A DNA stretch of 64,000 bases, taken from an uncultured Saprospiraceae bacterium. GTDB taxonomy: Bacteria; Bacteroidota; Bacteroidia; Chitinophagales; Saprospiraceae. The stretch is taken from positions 152,191-216,190 of the forward strand of contig CALSOU010000003.1 of the NCBI GenBank assembly GCA_943788055.1. Reading direction: 5' to 3'. Both the position numbers and the translations under genes were made by a program. Below the pieces are notes generated by a model, which had not been told where the DNA came from, did not search any database, and worked only from the letters and a program-made list of their open reading frames with translations. Position 1 is the first letter of the stretch. Each line of letters opens with the position of its first letter. This document shows positions 38,713 through 47,502 of the stretch, piece by piece.

Positions 38713-39735
38713 GTGTTTAGATTAGAACATATAGAATATTTATTGTTTTTGGTAGCATTGCCGCTATTGGCTTGGGTATTTTGGTGGTTTATGAATCGTC
38801 AGAAAAGAGAATGGGAGGCTTTCGCCCAAAATAGACGTTCTGAAAGATTTCTTTCGGGGAGAGTACCCCAACTAAGTTGGAGTCAGTTTACTGTAGTAGG
38901 TATTGTTTATTGTTTGGCGGTCTTTTCACTTTGTAATCCTCAATTCACATCTGAAGCTCAAGAAGTAGAAATTGAAAGCAGTGATGTATTCGTTGCTCTT
39001 GATATATCTTATTCGATGTTAGGAAATGATATGAAGCCAAATCGACTGACACGTGCTAAGAATTTAGCACAGCAAACCGTTGAGGCAATGGAAGGTAATC
39101 GTGTCGGCTTAATTCTGTTTGCTGGAGAGGCTTATATGTTTATGCCTTTGACGAGCGATATATCTTCTGCAATCAATTTTATACAAGCTGCCAATGTCAA
39201 CATGGCTCCGACGCAAGGTACGGCAATTGCTGCTGCTATTGATTTGAGTATGGAGTCGTTTGATCCTGATACGGAGACAGGAAAGAGTATCGTAATAATC
39301 AGTGATGGAGAGGATCACGAACAAGCAATCGACGATGCGGTATCAAGAGCTAAGGATGAAAATGTATTCATATTTACCGTAGCAGTCGGTACCGATGCAG
39401 GAGCTTACTTGCCAGGAGTAGGTAGGGATAATTATCTTTTTGGCGAGGATGGAAAACCAGTTGTATCGAGAGTGAATGAAGCTATGCTAAGAGAAATTGC
39501 CAACGATACAGGAGCAAGTGCGTTTAATCTGAGTAAAGAACGAAATATAGATCAAGCAATTGCAAATAATGTATCTCAGATGGAGAAACAAGTCAGTGAA
39601 GTAGCAAGATTTACGAGTTATGATTCTATTTTTCAGTACTTCCTTTTGCCACTTCTCATCCTTGTTTTATGGCAATTTCTAAAACCGATATGGAGTTATT
39701 ATAGAACATCAAAAATTGATAAACAGAGGGTATGA
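38713..39735 (+). CDS. batB: aerotolerance protein BatB
   Basis: 340 residues, GTG start (no upstream ATG is in frame after the preceding gene). It has the same layout as BatA: N-terminal helices, VWA domain with DISYS at 97-101 and SDGEDHEQ, C-terminal helix (YFLLPLLILVLWQFL). It is a diverged duplicate of BatA that should pair with it in the membrane. The EAFAQ stretch at 36-40 is encoded by a near copy of the dispersed repeat. ATGA overlap with batC. Confidence 0.93.
   Translation: MFRLEHIEYLLFLVALPLLAWVFWWFMNRQKREWEAFAQNRRSERFLSGRVPQLSWSQFTVVGIVYCLAVFSLCNPQFTSEAQEVEIESSDVFVALDISYSMLGNDMKPNRLTRAKNLAQQTVEAMEGNRVGLILFAGEAYMFMPLTSDISSAINFIQAANVNMAPTQGTAIAAAIDLSMESFDPDTETGKSIVIISDGEDHEQAIDDAVSRAKDENVFIFTVAVGTDAGAYLPGVGRDNYLFGEDGKPVVSRVNEAMLREIANDTGASAFNLSKERNIDQAIANNVSQMEKQVSEVARFTSYDSIFQYFLLPLLILVLWQFLKPIWSYYRTSKIDKQRV
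38816..38827 (+). repeat. near copy of the dispersed repeat inside batB
   Basis: AGGCTTTCGCCC followed by AAAATAGA. It shares 19 consecutive bases (GGCTTTCGCCCAAAATAGA) with the intergenic copy at 54597. Confidence 0.65.
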
Positions 39736-40499
39736 AAGCATCGAAACAATTGATGAAAACGACTGTGATTGGAGTATTTGTTTGTCTTTTGGGCCTGAGC
39801 CCCTTCTATAGCCATGCTCAAAGTAAGAAGAAGCTTAATATCGAAGGAGATTTTTATTTTGACACCGAAAATTATGCTCAATCTAGCGACATGTATAAGC
39901 AATCTGCAGACGTAGAAGCAGATTTTCAGTCAATATATAATCTAGGAGTAACAAAAGAAAAGCAATCTCTGACTGACGATGCGATCGCTTCCTATGAATC
40001 AGCTATTAACTATGCTGAAAATGACGAAGCAAGATCTGTTGCATTCTACAATATGGGAAATACACTCATGCAGGATCAAGAAAATCTAACCAAGGAGAAT
40101 CTTGAACAAGCGATTGAATATTACAAATCAGCTCTTCGATATAACAACTCCAACCAACCTGCCATGCATAATTTGGCAACTGCGCAGATCACACTTGATA
40201 TGATGCAGAAACAAGAAGAACAACAGCAGCAGCAACAAGATCAGCAAGAACAGCAGGAACAAGAAGATCAAGAGCAACAGGAGCAAGAAGATCAGCAAGA
40301 TCAGGAGCAGCAGCAGAATCAACAACAAGATCAGCAAGAACAGCAGGAGCAAGAAGCCAAACAAGAAGAAAGAGAAGAGATCGACCAGAAAGAGATAGAA
40401 AACATCTTGAAGATGGTTGAGAAGGAAGATCAAGAGGTCCAAGAAAAAATGAGAAAACAGTCAAAATCAGATAATACAGAAAAGAAAAAGAAATGGTAA
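39732..40499 (+). CDS. batC: TPR protein BatC with Gln/Glu-rich tail
   Basis: 255 residues. Signal peptide (ending SHAQ), TPR helices between 30 and 150 (FQSIYNLGVTKEKQSL, ARSVAFYNMGNTLM, YYKSALRYNNSNQPAMHNLA), then a region of about 60 residues made almost only of Gln, Glu and Asp, and a basic end. TPR proteins of this position (BatC) are periplasmic partners of BatA/BatB. The tail codes a 34-base direct repeat (40233 and 40323). It overlaps the next gene at TAATG. Confidence 0.9.
   Translation: MKASKQLMKTTVIGVFVCLLGLSPFYSHAQSKKKLNIEGDFYFDTENYAQSSDMYKQSADVEADFQSIYNLGVTKEKQSLTDDAIASYESAINYAENDEARSVAFYNMGNTLMQDQENLTKENLEQAIEYYKSALRYNNSNQPAMHNLATAQITLDMMQKQEEQQQQQQDQQEQQEQEDQEQQEQEDQQDQEQQQNQQQDQQEQQEQEAKQEEREEIDQKEIENILKMVEKEDQEVQEKMRKQSKSDNTEKKKKW
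40233..40356 (+). repeat. direct repeat in the batC tail
   Basis: Two 34-base copies (40233-40266 and 40323-40356) differ at one base and lie exactly 90 bases apart, within CAG/CAA/GAA/GAT codon runs. Confidence 0.75.
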
Positions 40500-40924
40500 T
40501 GATGAAGTATTTCTATGTCAAATTGCTAGTATGTGTGACATTTTGCTTGTGTATGAGTGGGGCTTATGCCCAATCACTTACAATTGAAATGGATAAGGAT
40601 ACAATTTCTTTGGAAGAGACAGTTCAGTTACAATATAGAGTCGATAAGTCTTGCAATGGCAATGACCTTAAGTTTGATAATTTTCTAGTTGTGTCTGGCC
40701 CTTCAATTTCACGAAGTATAAGTATCGTTAATGGAAAGCGTACTGCTGAAAGTTCCTTTTCAGTCATTATAACTCCGATCGAAGAAGGTGTTTATGAATT
40801 GCCACAGGAGTTGTGCGGTGCTAGATTGGATCAACCTGTTAAGATCGTTGTGATTGCTGGCTATGAGAGTAATGAGGCAAAAGAGCGACGAATACGTAGT
40901 AAGCGCAAAATCAAAAAAATCTAA
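40499..40924 (+). CDS. short BatD-like exported protein
   Basis: About 141 residues with a signal peptide ending GAYAQ. The mature part equals only the first immunoglobulin-like domain of BatD: it shares FLVVSGP and SISIVNGKR with FQVVAGP and SISIVNGRR of the full BatD encoded next. Two Cys (CNGND and ELCGARL) could form a disulfide. It ends with a basic tail and has no membrane helix. Possibly a soluble paralog; it is not a truncation by frameshift, as the frame is clean. Start at the TAATG overlap; ATG 40493 is also possible. Confidence 0.75.
   Translation: MMKYFYVKLLVCVTFCLCMSGAYAQSLTIEMDKDTISLEETVQLQYRVDKSCNGNDLKFDNFLVVSGPSISRSISIVNGKRTAESSFSVIITPIEEGVYELPQELCGARLDQPVKIVVIAGYESNEAKERRIRSKRKIKKI
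40560..40571 (+). repeat. variant of the dispersed repeat in the short BatD gene
   Basis: GGGCTTATGCCC followed by AA; encodes part of the GAYAQ signal-peptide end. Two bases differ from the exact copies, so it may be convergence. Confidence 0.35.
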
Positions 40925-40980
40925 TTTCCTTGACGTTTGATAAAAACAGGTATTCTTTAGAGTTTTTGCACATTTGTACT

Positions 40981-42657
40981 ATGAAATTAAGCCTTTTGAT
41001 CTGTTGTTTTTGGTTTGCTTGTCTCTCGATGAGTATTGCTCAGTCAATTTCAGCACGTTCGTCAGCTCAAGATGTTTTTGCAAGGCAAGCTTTTGATGTG
41101 AGTTTCACCATCGAAGGTGGCGGGGGTGAATTTACGCCACCTAGTTTCGATCCATTTCAAGTAGTTGCTGGACCATTTACTAGTAGTAGTATTTCTATTG
41201 TCAATGGTCGAAGATCGGAAAGTAAAACCTATACTTATCGCTTGAAACAGGATAAACCCGGTACCTATAAGATTGCACCTGCTTCCCTGACAACGAGGAC
41301 CATGAAGAGAAGGTCAAATTCTCTCACGATCAAAGTTCTTGAAGCGAGTAAGGAGAATGCTATGCAAGGGAATATGATATTCCTGGAGGATGAATTCAGT
41401 GACAGCATTGTTTACGTGGGTCAACAGGTGTATTTGGATCATTATTTGTATTATGGTCAACTCGATATAAAAGGAAGTGCGCTAGTTGGTGATTTTCCAA
41501 GAGATCGTTTCTTAGTAAATCAAGTTAAAGATGGTACTAGGTTGACAAGAAAGCAAGTGATGTATCAGGGCAAAATGCTGAATCAAGTTCAAAATTCTCG
41601 GTTGGCAATATTTCCATTAAGATCTGGAGAAATAGAAATACCTGATGTCAACTTTCAAGTAGATATTTTAAATCCAAATGCCCCTAAACGACGCGGTTTT
41701 TTTAGCATCAGAAACTATGAATCCAAAGTTGTTAGTACGCCGCCATTTAACTTAACAGTACTGCCATTGCCTCCAGATGCGCCGAGTTCGTTCACAGGAA
41801 ATGTAGGAAGTATATCGGTAACTGCGGCAATTGATTCACGTCAGTTGAAAGTAGGAACAGAGCATTTTATAAATATCACTCTGAAAGGAGATGGAGTAAG
41901 CGATCAAGTTTTTGCACCGAAATGGAGTCAAGAAGGTTTGCAAGTTTTTGATCCTAAATTACTTGATGAAAATCGAAAGATTGAAAATGGTGAAATTATC
42001 TTCACCAAAATATATCAGTACTTGATTATTCCGGAGCGTAATGATTTTACACAGATCGACGTGCCAGTCAGCTTTTTTGATCCAAGTCAAGGAGTTTATA
42101 AAACAATCACAGCAACCATAAATGATATAGTTGTTTTAGGTTCAGATGAAGCTCTAACAGACGCAACAGAAAAAAATCTCAATGCAATTGGTTCTGATGA
42201 AGAAACGCCGTTTTACAAGAAGTATTGGTTTTGGGGTCTTGTACTACTTGCAGCAGGATTGGGTGTGTTTTTTCTATTTAAGAAAGGAAGAAATGATGAG
42301 CAGGAGGAGATTACTCCTGAAGAAGCAGCAAAGCTAGTAGCTCAGCGACAGCTAACTGAAGCAAAACAGCTTCTTGACAACCAAGAAACGAGTAAGTATT
42401 GGGAAACATTAGAGAAATCTCTTCAGATTTATGTTGAGGATAAATTGGAAATCGGAACTAGCTCTTATTCCATTGCGGAAATAACAGAACGTTGGAATGC
42501 TGAAAATTTCGACCCATCTTTATTGGAACAGTGGTGTGAAATGGTTCGCAAAATCAATCTTGCTCGATACGCGGGCCAAGATATAAGTAACATGGAAAAT
42601 CTCTACCAAGAGGCTATCGACTGGATTGTGGCTTGTGAGCGCACGCAGAAATCTTGA
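40981..42657 (+). CDS. batD: aerotolerance protein BatD
   Basis: 558 residues from ATG at 40981 (the open frame starts upstream at a TTG that lacks a signal peptide). Signal peptide MKLSLLICCFWFACLSMSIAQ, three to four immunoglobulin-like domains in the periplasm, one membrane helix (YWFWGLVLLAAGLGVFFLF) and a cytosolic helical domain (SLQIYVEDKLEIGTSSYSIAEI). The position and layout fit BatD. No batE follows; the operon ends here and a tRNA gene comes next. Confidence 0.92.
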   Translation: MKLSLLICCFWFACLSMSIAQSISARSSAQDVFARQAFDVSFTIEGGGGEFTPPSFDPFQVVAGPFTSSSISIVNGRRSESKTYTYRLKQDKPGTYKIAPASLTTRTMKRRSNSLTIKVLEASKENAMQGNMIFLEDEFSDSIVYVGQQVYLDHYLYYGQLDIKGSALVGDFPRDRFLVNQVKDGTRLTRKQVMYQGKMLNQVQNSRLAIFPLRSGEIEIPDVNFQVDILNPNAPKRRGFFSIRNYESKVVSTPPFNLTVLPLPPDAPSSFTGNVGSISVTAAIDSRQLKVGTEHFINITLKGDGVSDQVFAPKWSQEGLQVFDPKLLDENRKIENGEIIFTKIYQYLIIPERNDFTQIDVPVSFFDPSQGVYKTITATINDIVVLGSDEALTDATEKNLNAIGSDEETPFYKKYWFWGLVLLAAGLGVFFLFKKGRNDEQEEITPEEAAKLVAQRQLTEAKQLLDNQETSKYWETLEKSLQIYVEDKLEIGTSSYSIAEITERWNAENFDPSLLEQWCEMVRKINLARYAGQDISNMENLYQEAIDWIVACERTQKS

Positions 42658-42906
42658 AATAAAGAGAAGATTTGCCTGACGACATGTGCTTGAACTTCTT
42701 AAAATAATAAGATTGATATAGACCAGCTTTTTGGAGGTAGAAAAGTATGTACTTAATTCTAGTTGATGTATCTTAAATAGTTGTAAAATGAAATTACTCA
42801 TAAGTACTTCTAGTTCTTAATCTTAACTTTCTTCTACTTCTTACGGATGTCCAAAATCAAGAGTTGCTCGAAGCAATATCAATAATGAAAAAAGTTACGC
42901 AAAATA
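42658..42906. other. intergenic region after batD
   Basis: About 250 bases before the tRNA-Leu promoter without a gene or a convincing terminator. Short antisense frames here have no coding character. Confidence 0.5.
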
Positions 42907-42938
42907 TTGACAGACACGAAAAGAAAGTATTATCTTTG
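42907..42938 (+). promoter_or_regulatory. promoter of tRNA-Leu
   Basis: TTGAC, 19 bases, then TATCTTTG: a very good Bacteroidota promoter. The transcript would have a leader of about 65 bases before the tRNA. Confidence 0.8.
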
Positions 42939-43012
42939 CGTCACTTTTCCAAAAGCGGGAAAGAATTAGGTAGCTAGTAGTGCGATGTTTTTGCTGACTA
43001 GTTATTGTGAAT

Positions 43013-43094
43013 GCGGGTGTGATGGAATTGGTAGACATGCTAGACTTAGGATCTAGTGCCGCGAGGCGTGGGGGTTCGACTCCCTCCACCCGCA
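43013..43094 (+). tRNA. tRNA-Leu (anticodon TAG)
   Basis: 82 bases with acceptor stem GCGGGTG/CACCCGC, anticodon stem CTAGA/TCTAG around CTTAGGA (anticodon TAG), a long variable arm (TGCCGCGAGGCGT) as in class II tRNAs, and a T arm GGGGGTTCGACTCCC. CCA is not encoded. Confidence 0.96.
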
Positions 43095-43112
43095 CTTCTT
43101 TTTTAAAAATAG

Positions 43113-43138
43113 AACATAGCATTTTGCTATGTTTTTTT
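43113..43138 (+). terminator. terminator after tRNA-Leu
   Basis: AACATAGCA pairs with TGCTATGTT around a TTT loop, followed by a run of T. Confidence 0.9.
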
Positions 43139-43167
43139 GTTTATACACTTTTCTGAGCCTACTTTTC
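43136..43167 (+). promoter_or_regulatory. promoter of tig
   Basis: TTTG, 20 bases, then TACTTTTC (one mismatch to TAnnTTTG). Transcription would start about 30 bases before the tig ATG. The -33 lies in the T run of the terminator. Confidence 0.45.
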
Positions 43168-43204
43168 TATCGATATAAGGCTCTTTACTAAATCGTTTCA
43201 ACAA

Positions 43205-44581
43205 ATGAAAGTATCACATCAAGAAAACGGTCCACTTAGTGCATCTATCGAGATCACCCTTGAGAAAGGAGATTACATCGAGAAATACGAGCAAGAGCTT
43301 AAAAAGGTTCGAGGTAAAGCGCAAATGAAGGGATTCCGCCAAGGAAAGACTCCTCGCTCTGTTATCGAGAAAATGTACGGAAAAGGTATTCTTGCTGAAT
43401 CAATCAATGAAATTCTACAGGAGAAACTTTGGGATGCTATCAAGGAAAAAGAGTTGAGCGTAATCCTATCGCCAATTATTTCTCAAGATCAGGAGCAATA
43501 CGATTTTAACATTAAGAACATGGTGGATTATGCTTTCACGTTTGATGTTGGAATGAAGCCTGACTTTACATTGCAAGGAGCTGACAAAGAAAGTTCAATA
43601 AATCATGTCAAAATCGTTGCTGATGACGAAATAGTCAACAAGGAATTTGAAATGGTACGTAAGCGCCTTGGTACTGAAGTATCTGGGGAGAAGGACATCA
43701 ACGATGAAGATCGAGTTACAATTCATGCAAATGAGATTGACGAGAAAGGAAACGTTGTAAAAAAAGGATGGGAAACTGGATTCCAGGTGCTTGTCAATAC
43801 ACTGAAGGAAGAGTATAAAGAACAGCTTCTCGGAAAAGATAAAGATTTTGAATTTGACTTCGACATTTACGAGCTAGAGAAAGATCGCAAGGAAGATTAC
43901 GTTAAGAAGTACTTACTTAATCTTGATGAGAATGAAGAAAAGGAGATCGGTCGCATGTTCCGTGGAAAAATCAATGAGATTCACAGAATCGAGCCAGCAG
44001 AAGTAAATCAAGAGTTTTTTGACAAGTATCTAGGAGAGGGCGTTGTTGCAACGGAAGAAGAAGCAAAGGAAAAGATCAGAGAAAATATTAGTGAATACTA
44101 CGCAGGGCAAGCAACAGCTTTCCTACACCGTAATATCATGGACAAACTGATTGATGAAAACCCGATGGAAATGCCAAAGGATTTCATTCGTACATGGTTA
44201 ATACGTAATAACGAGGAAGTTACAGCTGAGCAGATTGATTCGGAAATTGATGCATTCATTACCAATATGAAATGGGATTTGATCTCAGATCAGGTAAAGG
44301 AAAAGTATGAAGCTGAAGTTAAGACAGAAGACGTAAGAGCAAAAATCAAGGTTCAGATATCTCAGTACTTTGGAGGGCAAATGCCAAATATGGACATAGA
44401 GCCTTTAGTAGATAACTTAATGAAAGACGAAAAGCAATTTAAACAAGCTTATCAAGAAGCTGCCTCTGAGAAAGTGCTTCAAAGCGTTGCTGACAATATC
44501 ACTCTTGTAGAAGAAGAAGTTAGTCTAGAGAAGTTTGGAGAGATGGTGAAAGAAATGAACGAGAGACTAGAGAAAAGATAG
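43205..44581 (+). CDS. tig: trigger factor
   Basis: 458 residues. Ribosome-associated chaperone with prolyl isomerase fold. The ribosome-binding motif of trigger factors (GFRxGKxP) is seen as GFRQGKTPRSVIEKMYG at about residues 42-58. The PPIase region (DRVTIHANEIDEKGN) is diverged, as in other Bacteroidota, and the C-terminal helical part is rich in Glu and Lys. Stands alone; clpP/clpX are not adjacent. Ends with TAG and a strong terminator. Confidence 0.94.
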   Translation: MKVSHQENGPLSASIEITLEKGDYIEKYEQELKKVRGKAQMKGFRQGKTPRSVIEKMYGKGILAESINEILQEKLWDAIKEKELSVILSPIISQDQEQYDFNIKNMVDYAFTFDVGMKPDFTLQGADKESSINHVKIVADDEIVNKEFEMVRKRLGTEVSGEKDINDEDRVTIHANEIDEKGNVVKKGWETGFQVLVNTLKEEYKEQLLGKDKDFEFDFDIYELEKDRKEDYVKKYLLNLDENEEKEIGRMFRGKINEIHRIEPAEVNQEFFDKYLGEGVVATEEEAKEKIRENISEYYAGQATAFLHRNIMDKLIDENPMEMPKDFIRTWLIRNNEEVTAEQIDSEIDAFITNMKWDLISDQVKEKYEAEVKTEDVRAKIKVQISQYFGGQMPNMDIEPLVDNLMKDEKQFKQAYQEAASEKVLQSVADNITLVEEEVSLEKFGEMVKEMNERLEKR

Positions 44582-44606
44582 TCGGGAAATTATCGAATAA
44601 AATATT

Positions 44607-44645
44607 AAAGGTGCAATTACTGAAAAGTGATTGTACCTTTTTTTG
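44607..44645 (+). terminator. terminator after tig
   Basis: AAAGGTGCAATTACT pairs with AGTGATTGTACCTTT (a few G-T pairs), then TTTTTT. 26 bases past the stop codon. Confidence 0.85.
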
Positions 44646-44812
44646 TGTAGAAGCCGAGAGTCGAGTTAATCTAGTTACTATTAGATGAATATATTCTGCA
44701 ATCATATCAGCTTGACTAAAGGATAATACAAGAAATGATATGCGGCGTTATGCAACTTTATAGACAAGGAATTACAGCAATTGCTGTGTTTCGAAACAAT
44801 TTGAATAAAAAA

Positions 44813-45442
44813 CTAAAGAGGAATTCGTTGGATACAAAGAAGTAAGGCCCATACTCCCGCTGCTAAGGATAATATGGATCGGTAATTCCATTCGATATTA
44901 AGCCAAGATTTACTTGTTTTTTGGGCGGAAGCCCCTTCTCCCTTACTGCGTAAAAATCGATTGAGTAAAGTCAAGATGATTAAGAAAACGATCACTACAA
45001 ATACTTGCCCAAGCTCAATTCCTAAATTGAAATACAAAAGCTGCCAGACCAAATTGCTTTCTTCTCCTGGAAACATACTTCCTCTAAGAAAATTACTGAA
45101 ACCCATTCCGTGAATTAGCCCAAAAAAGAGTGCCATTCCATAGTGTAAATTGCGGTTGATTGAAGTTCCACGAAGTAAATCATACCTAGCTGTTAATAGG
45201 ATAGTAACTGGAATTAAAAATTCAATCCAGTCCATAGGGAATCGGACGAGATCTAGTGTGCTTAGTGCAAGTGTAACACTGTGTCCAATCGTAAAAGCGG
45301 TGGCTAAAATCAATACTTTTTTCCAATCCCTTAAAGTAAATGGAATACACAGTGCAAGTAAGAATAGCATGTGGTCGTAACCTTTAATATCAAGAATGTG
45401 CTCAAGACCTAGATTATAATACACTGATGCTAATCCTTCCAT
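44813..45442 (-). CDS. HupE/UreJ-family membrane protein
   Basis: 209 residues with about six membrane helices and conserved His: GYDHMLFLLAL, FTIGHSVTLALSTL and FGLIHGMGFSNFL. This is the HupE/UreJ-2 family, metal (nickel/cobalt)-linked permeases, though no urease or hydrogenase genes are near. The cytosolic loop KGEGASAQKTSK is encoded by a reverse near copy of the dispersed repeat. It follows pyrH by 12 bases and should share its transcript. Confidence 0.85.
   Translation of the reverse strand: MEGLASVYYNLGLEHILDIKGYDHMLFLLALCIPFTLRDWKKVLILATAFTIGHSVTLALSTLDLVRFPMDWIEFLIPVTILLTARYDLLRGTSINRNLHYGMALFFGLIHGMGFSNFLRGSMFPGEESNLVWQLLYFNLGIELGQVFVVIVFLIILTLLNRFLRSKGEGASAQKTSKSWLNIEWNYRSILSLAAGVWALLLCIQRIPL
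44923..44934 (-). repeat. reverse near copy of the dispersed repeat in the HupE gene
   Basis: GGGCTTCCGCCC on the minus strand, followed by AAAA; one base differs from the exact copies. It is read in the frame GGG GCT TCC GCC CAA (G-A-S-A-Q). Confidence 0.5.
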
Positions 45443-45454
45443 TTCTAAAAGACT

Positions 45455-46177
45455 TTATTGAACAATAGTACCTTTTGTGTTACCAAGAACTGTTTGAAGT
45501 AAATTGCCTGGTTTATTGATATCAAATACAATTATTGGTAGTCGATTCTCGTGGCAAAGTGTGAATGCTGTCATGTCCATCACACTTAAGTTTTTCTCCA
45601 TGACTTCGGCAAATGAGATTGCATCGTACTTTCTTGCTTCAGGATTTTTCTCAGGGTCTTCTGTATAGATTCCGTCAACACGTGTTCCTTTTAGCAAAAC
45701 ATTGACATTCATCTCATTGGCACGCAATGCGGCTGCTGAATCGGTTGTGAAATATGGACTGCCAGTACCTGCAGAAAATATGATGACTCTACCCTTTTCA
45801 AGGTGCCTTACAGCGCGACGTCGAATATATGGTTCAGCGATTTCACGCATTTCGATTGCTGTTACTAGACGTGTGTAAACTCCTTGATTTTCAAGGCCGC
45901 TCTGAAGTGCTAGTCCGTTAATACATGTAGCAAGCATTCCCATATAATCGCCAGTTACACGCTCAATACCTGAGTCCCCAGCTTGTAAGCCACGAAAAAT
46001 ATTTCCTCCGCCGATTACAATGGCGACTTCAACACCTATGTCTGTAATTTTCTTAATTTCTTGTGCGTAGTAATGGAGTTTGTCGGGATCGATTCCATAA
46101 GATTTGGAACCCATTAAAGTTTCCCCGCTCAACTTCAAAAGTATTCGCTTATACATTGGTTTTACCTTACCAGCCAT
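45455..46177 (-). CDS. pyrH: UMP kinase
   Basis: 240 residues. Amino-acid-kinase fold enzyme that makes UDP from UMP. The N-terminus KPMYKRILLKLSGETLMG, the phosphate loop VIGGGNIFRGLQ, GTGSPYFTTDSAAALRA and LKGTRVDGIYTEDPEKNPEA are family signatures. The first Met gives the usual short leader. The frr and tsf neighbours seen in other phyla are absent. Confidence 0.97.
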   Translation of the reverse strand: MAGKVKPMYKRILLKLSGETLMGSKSYGIDPDKLHYYAQEIKKITDIGVEVAIVIGGGNIFRGLQAGDSGIERVTGDYMGMLATCINGLALQSGLENQGVYTRLVTAIEMREIAEPYIRRRAVRHLEKGRVIIFSAGTGSPYFTTDSAAALRANEMNVNVLLKGTRVDGIYTEDPEKNPEARKYDAISFAEVMEKNLSVMDMTAFTLCHENRLPIIVFDINKPGNLLQTVLGNTKGTIVQ

Positions 46178-46221
46178 GCGTAATAAATTTTGGCGAAAAT
46201 ATGAAAATATAATCGAGTTGC

Positions 46222-47307
46222 ATGAAGTTTTTGAATAGCGATTTGGTTAAAGCCAAAATGGATGATTTTGGATTTACTATATTTGAGCGTATGCATCTAC
46301 AGGATTCTTGGAATTTCATTAGAAAAATGACAGTGAGGCGGGCATGGAATTCGGTGAAAATTCTAAGCTCCTATTATATCACTAAGTGGATTGGCAAACC
46401 GATTCAATGGGGGAAGCCAATTACTATTTCTTTTGAACCAACGACGGCCTGTAACTTACGATGCCCAGAATGCCCCAGCGGATTACGTTCCTTTTCGCGT
46501 GAAACTGGTAATCTCAAGAAAGATTTCTTTAGAAAGTCATTGGATGAATTGTCTAAGGACCTGATGTATTTGATCTTTTACTTTCAAGGAGAACCGTATA
46601 TCAATCCAGACTTTCTAGATATGGCACAGTATGCCTCCGACAAAGGTATATACACGATCACTTCAACTAATGGGCATTTTCTGAATGATAAAAACTCTAG
46701 AAGAACAGTTGAAAGTGGCCTGAATCGTCTGATTATTTCTGTTGACGGTACAACTCAAGAAGTTTATGAACAGTATAGAAAAGAGGGAAAGTTGGAACAT
46801 GTACTGCAGGGAGCAAGAAATGTAGTAAGCTGGAAGAAGAAGCTGAAGTTGTCTACTCCACATATCATTTTTCAATTTTTGGTTGTCAAACCCAACGAAC
46901 ATCAGATACCAGAAATTTACAAGTTGGCCAAGGAAATCGGTGTTGATGAAGTCAAGCTTAAGACGGCACAGGTGTATGATTATGAGAATGGAAATCCTTT
47001 GATACCGGACAACGAGAAATATGCACGCTATACGAAGGGTTCCGATGGAAAGTATCACGTTAAGCACGCTTTAGTGAATCACTGCTGGAAGCTTTGGCAT
47101 TCGTGTGTGATCACTTGGGATGGACTTGTCGTTCCTTGTTGTTTTGACAAAGATGCGGATCATCGATTGGGAGATCTTAAACAAGCAAGTTTCTCAGAAA
47201 TATGGCAAAATGAGAACTATCAGAGCTTTCGAACGTCGTTATTGAAGGGACGTGATCAAATTGATATCTGTACCAATTGCACAGAAGGCTGCGAGGTGTG
47301 GAAATAA
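46222..47307 (+). CDS. radical SAM/SPASM protein
   Basis: 361 residues. The radical SAM cluster CxxxCxxC is C77-C81-C84 in ACNLRCPECPSG, followed by a TIM-barrel-like half (YFQGEPYINPDF, SVDGTTQEVYEQYR). The C-terminal SPASM/twitch domain has several Cys (NHCWKLWHSCVITWDGLVVPCC, then DICTNCTEGC) for auxiliary FeS clusters. Members act on peptides, sugars or cofactors; no precursor peptide gene was found nearby. Divergent from pyrH with 44 bases between. Confidence 0.9.
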   Translation: MKFLNSDLVKAKMDDFGFTIFERMHLQDSWNFIRKMTVRRAWNSVKILSSYYITKWIGKPIQWGKPITISFEPTTACNLRCPECPSGLRSFSRETGNLKKDFFRKSLDELSKDLMYLIFYFQGEPYINPDFLDMAQYASDKGIYTITSTNGHFLNDKNSRRTVESGLNRLIISVDGTTQEVYEQYRKEGKLEHVLQGARNVVSWKKKLKLSTPHIIFQFLVVKPNEHQIPEIYKLAKEIGVDEVKLKTAQVYDYENGNPLIPDNEKYARYTKGSDGKYHVKHALVNHCWKLWHSCVITWDGLVVPCCFDKDADHRLGDLKQASFSEIWQNENYQSFRTSLLKGRDQIDICTNCTEGCEVWK

Positions 47308-47502
47308 ATTACGATAAAATATATGTTTTGATACTTGGCACTAACTCCTTGATCTAGAGTTGGAATAAGTATATTTGTAGTAATCTCTTCAGTTCTTTAA
47401 TTTTTGAATAGCTGCAATCATAAGATTGTGGAATGGTTCTTGCACCCTCAAAAGGTAGCGATCCGTCAATTATTATTTGTTTATAAAATACCTTTTTAAA
47501 AG

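Noticed and set aside
40205..40360. Possible CRISPR-like array in the repeated CAG/CAA region
   Set aside because: Spacing and units are codon-based and lie inside the batC frame; no spacers and no cas genes.
40128..40464. Leu-rich open frames on the minus strand of batC
   Set aside because: They are the antisense of the Gln/Glu codon run (CAG/GAA read as CTG/TTC); no start context or family.
42895..43122. 75-codon minus-strand frame over the tRNA-Leu gene
   Set aside because: It is the antisense of a tRNA and its promoter.
46663..47067. 134-codon minus-strand frame in the radical SAM gene
   Set aside because: Lies wholly within a conserved gene on the other strand and shows no coding pattern.
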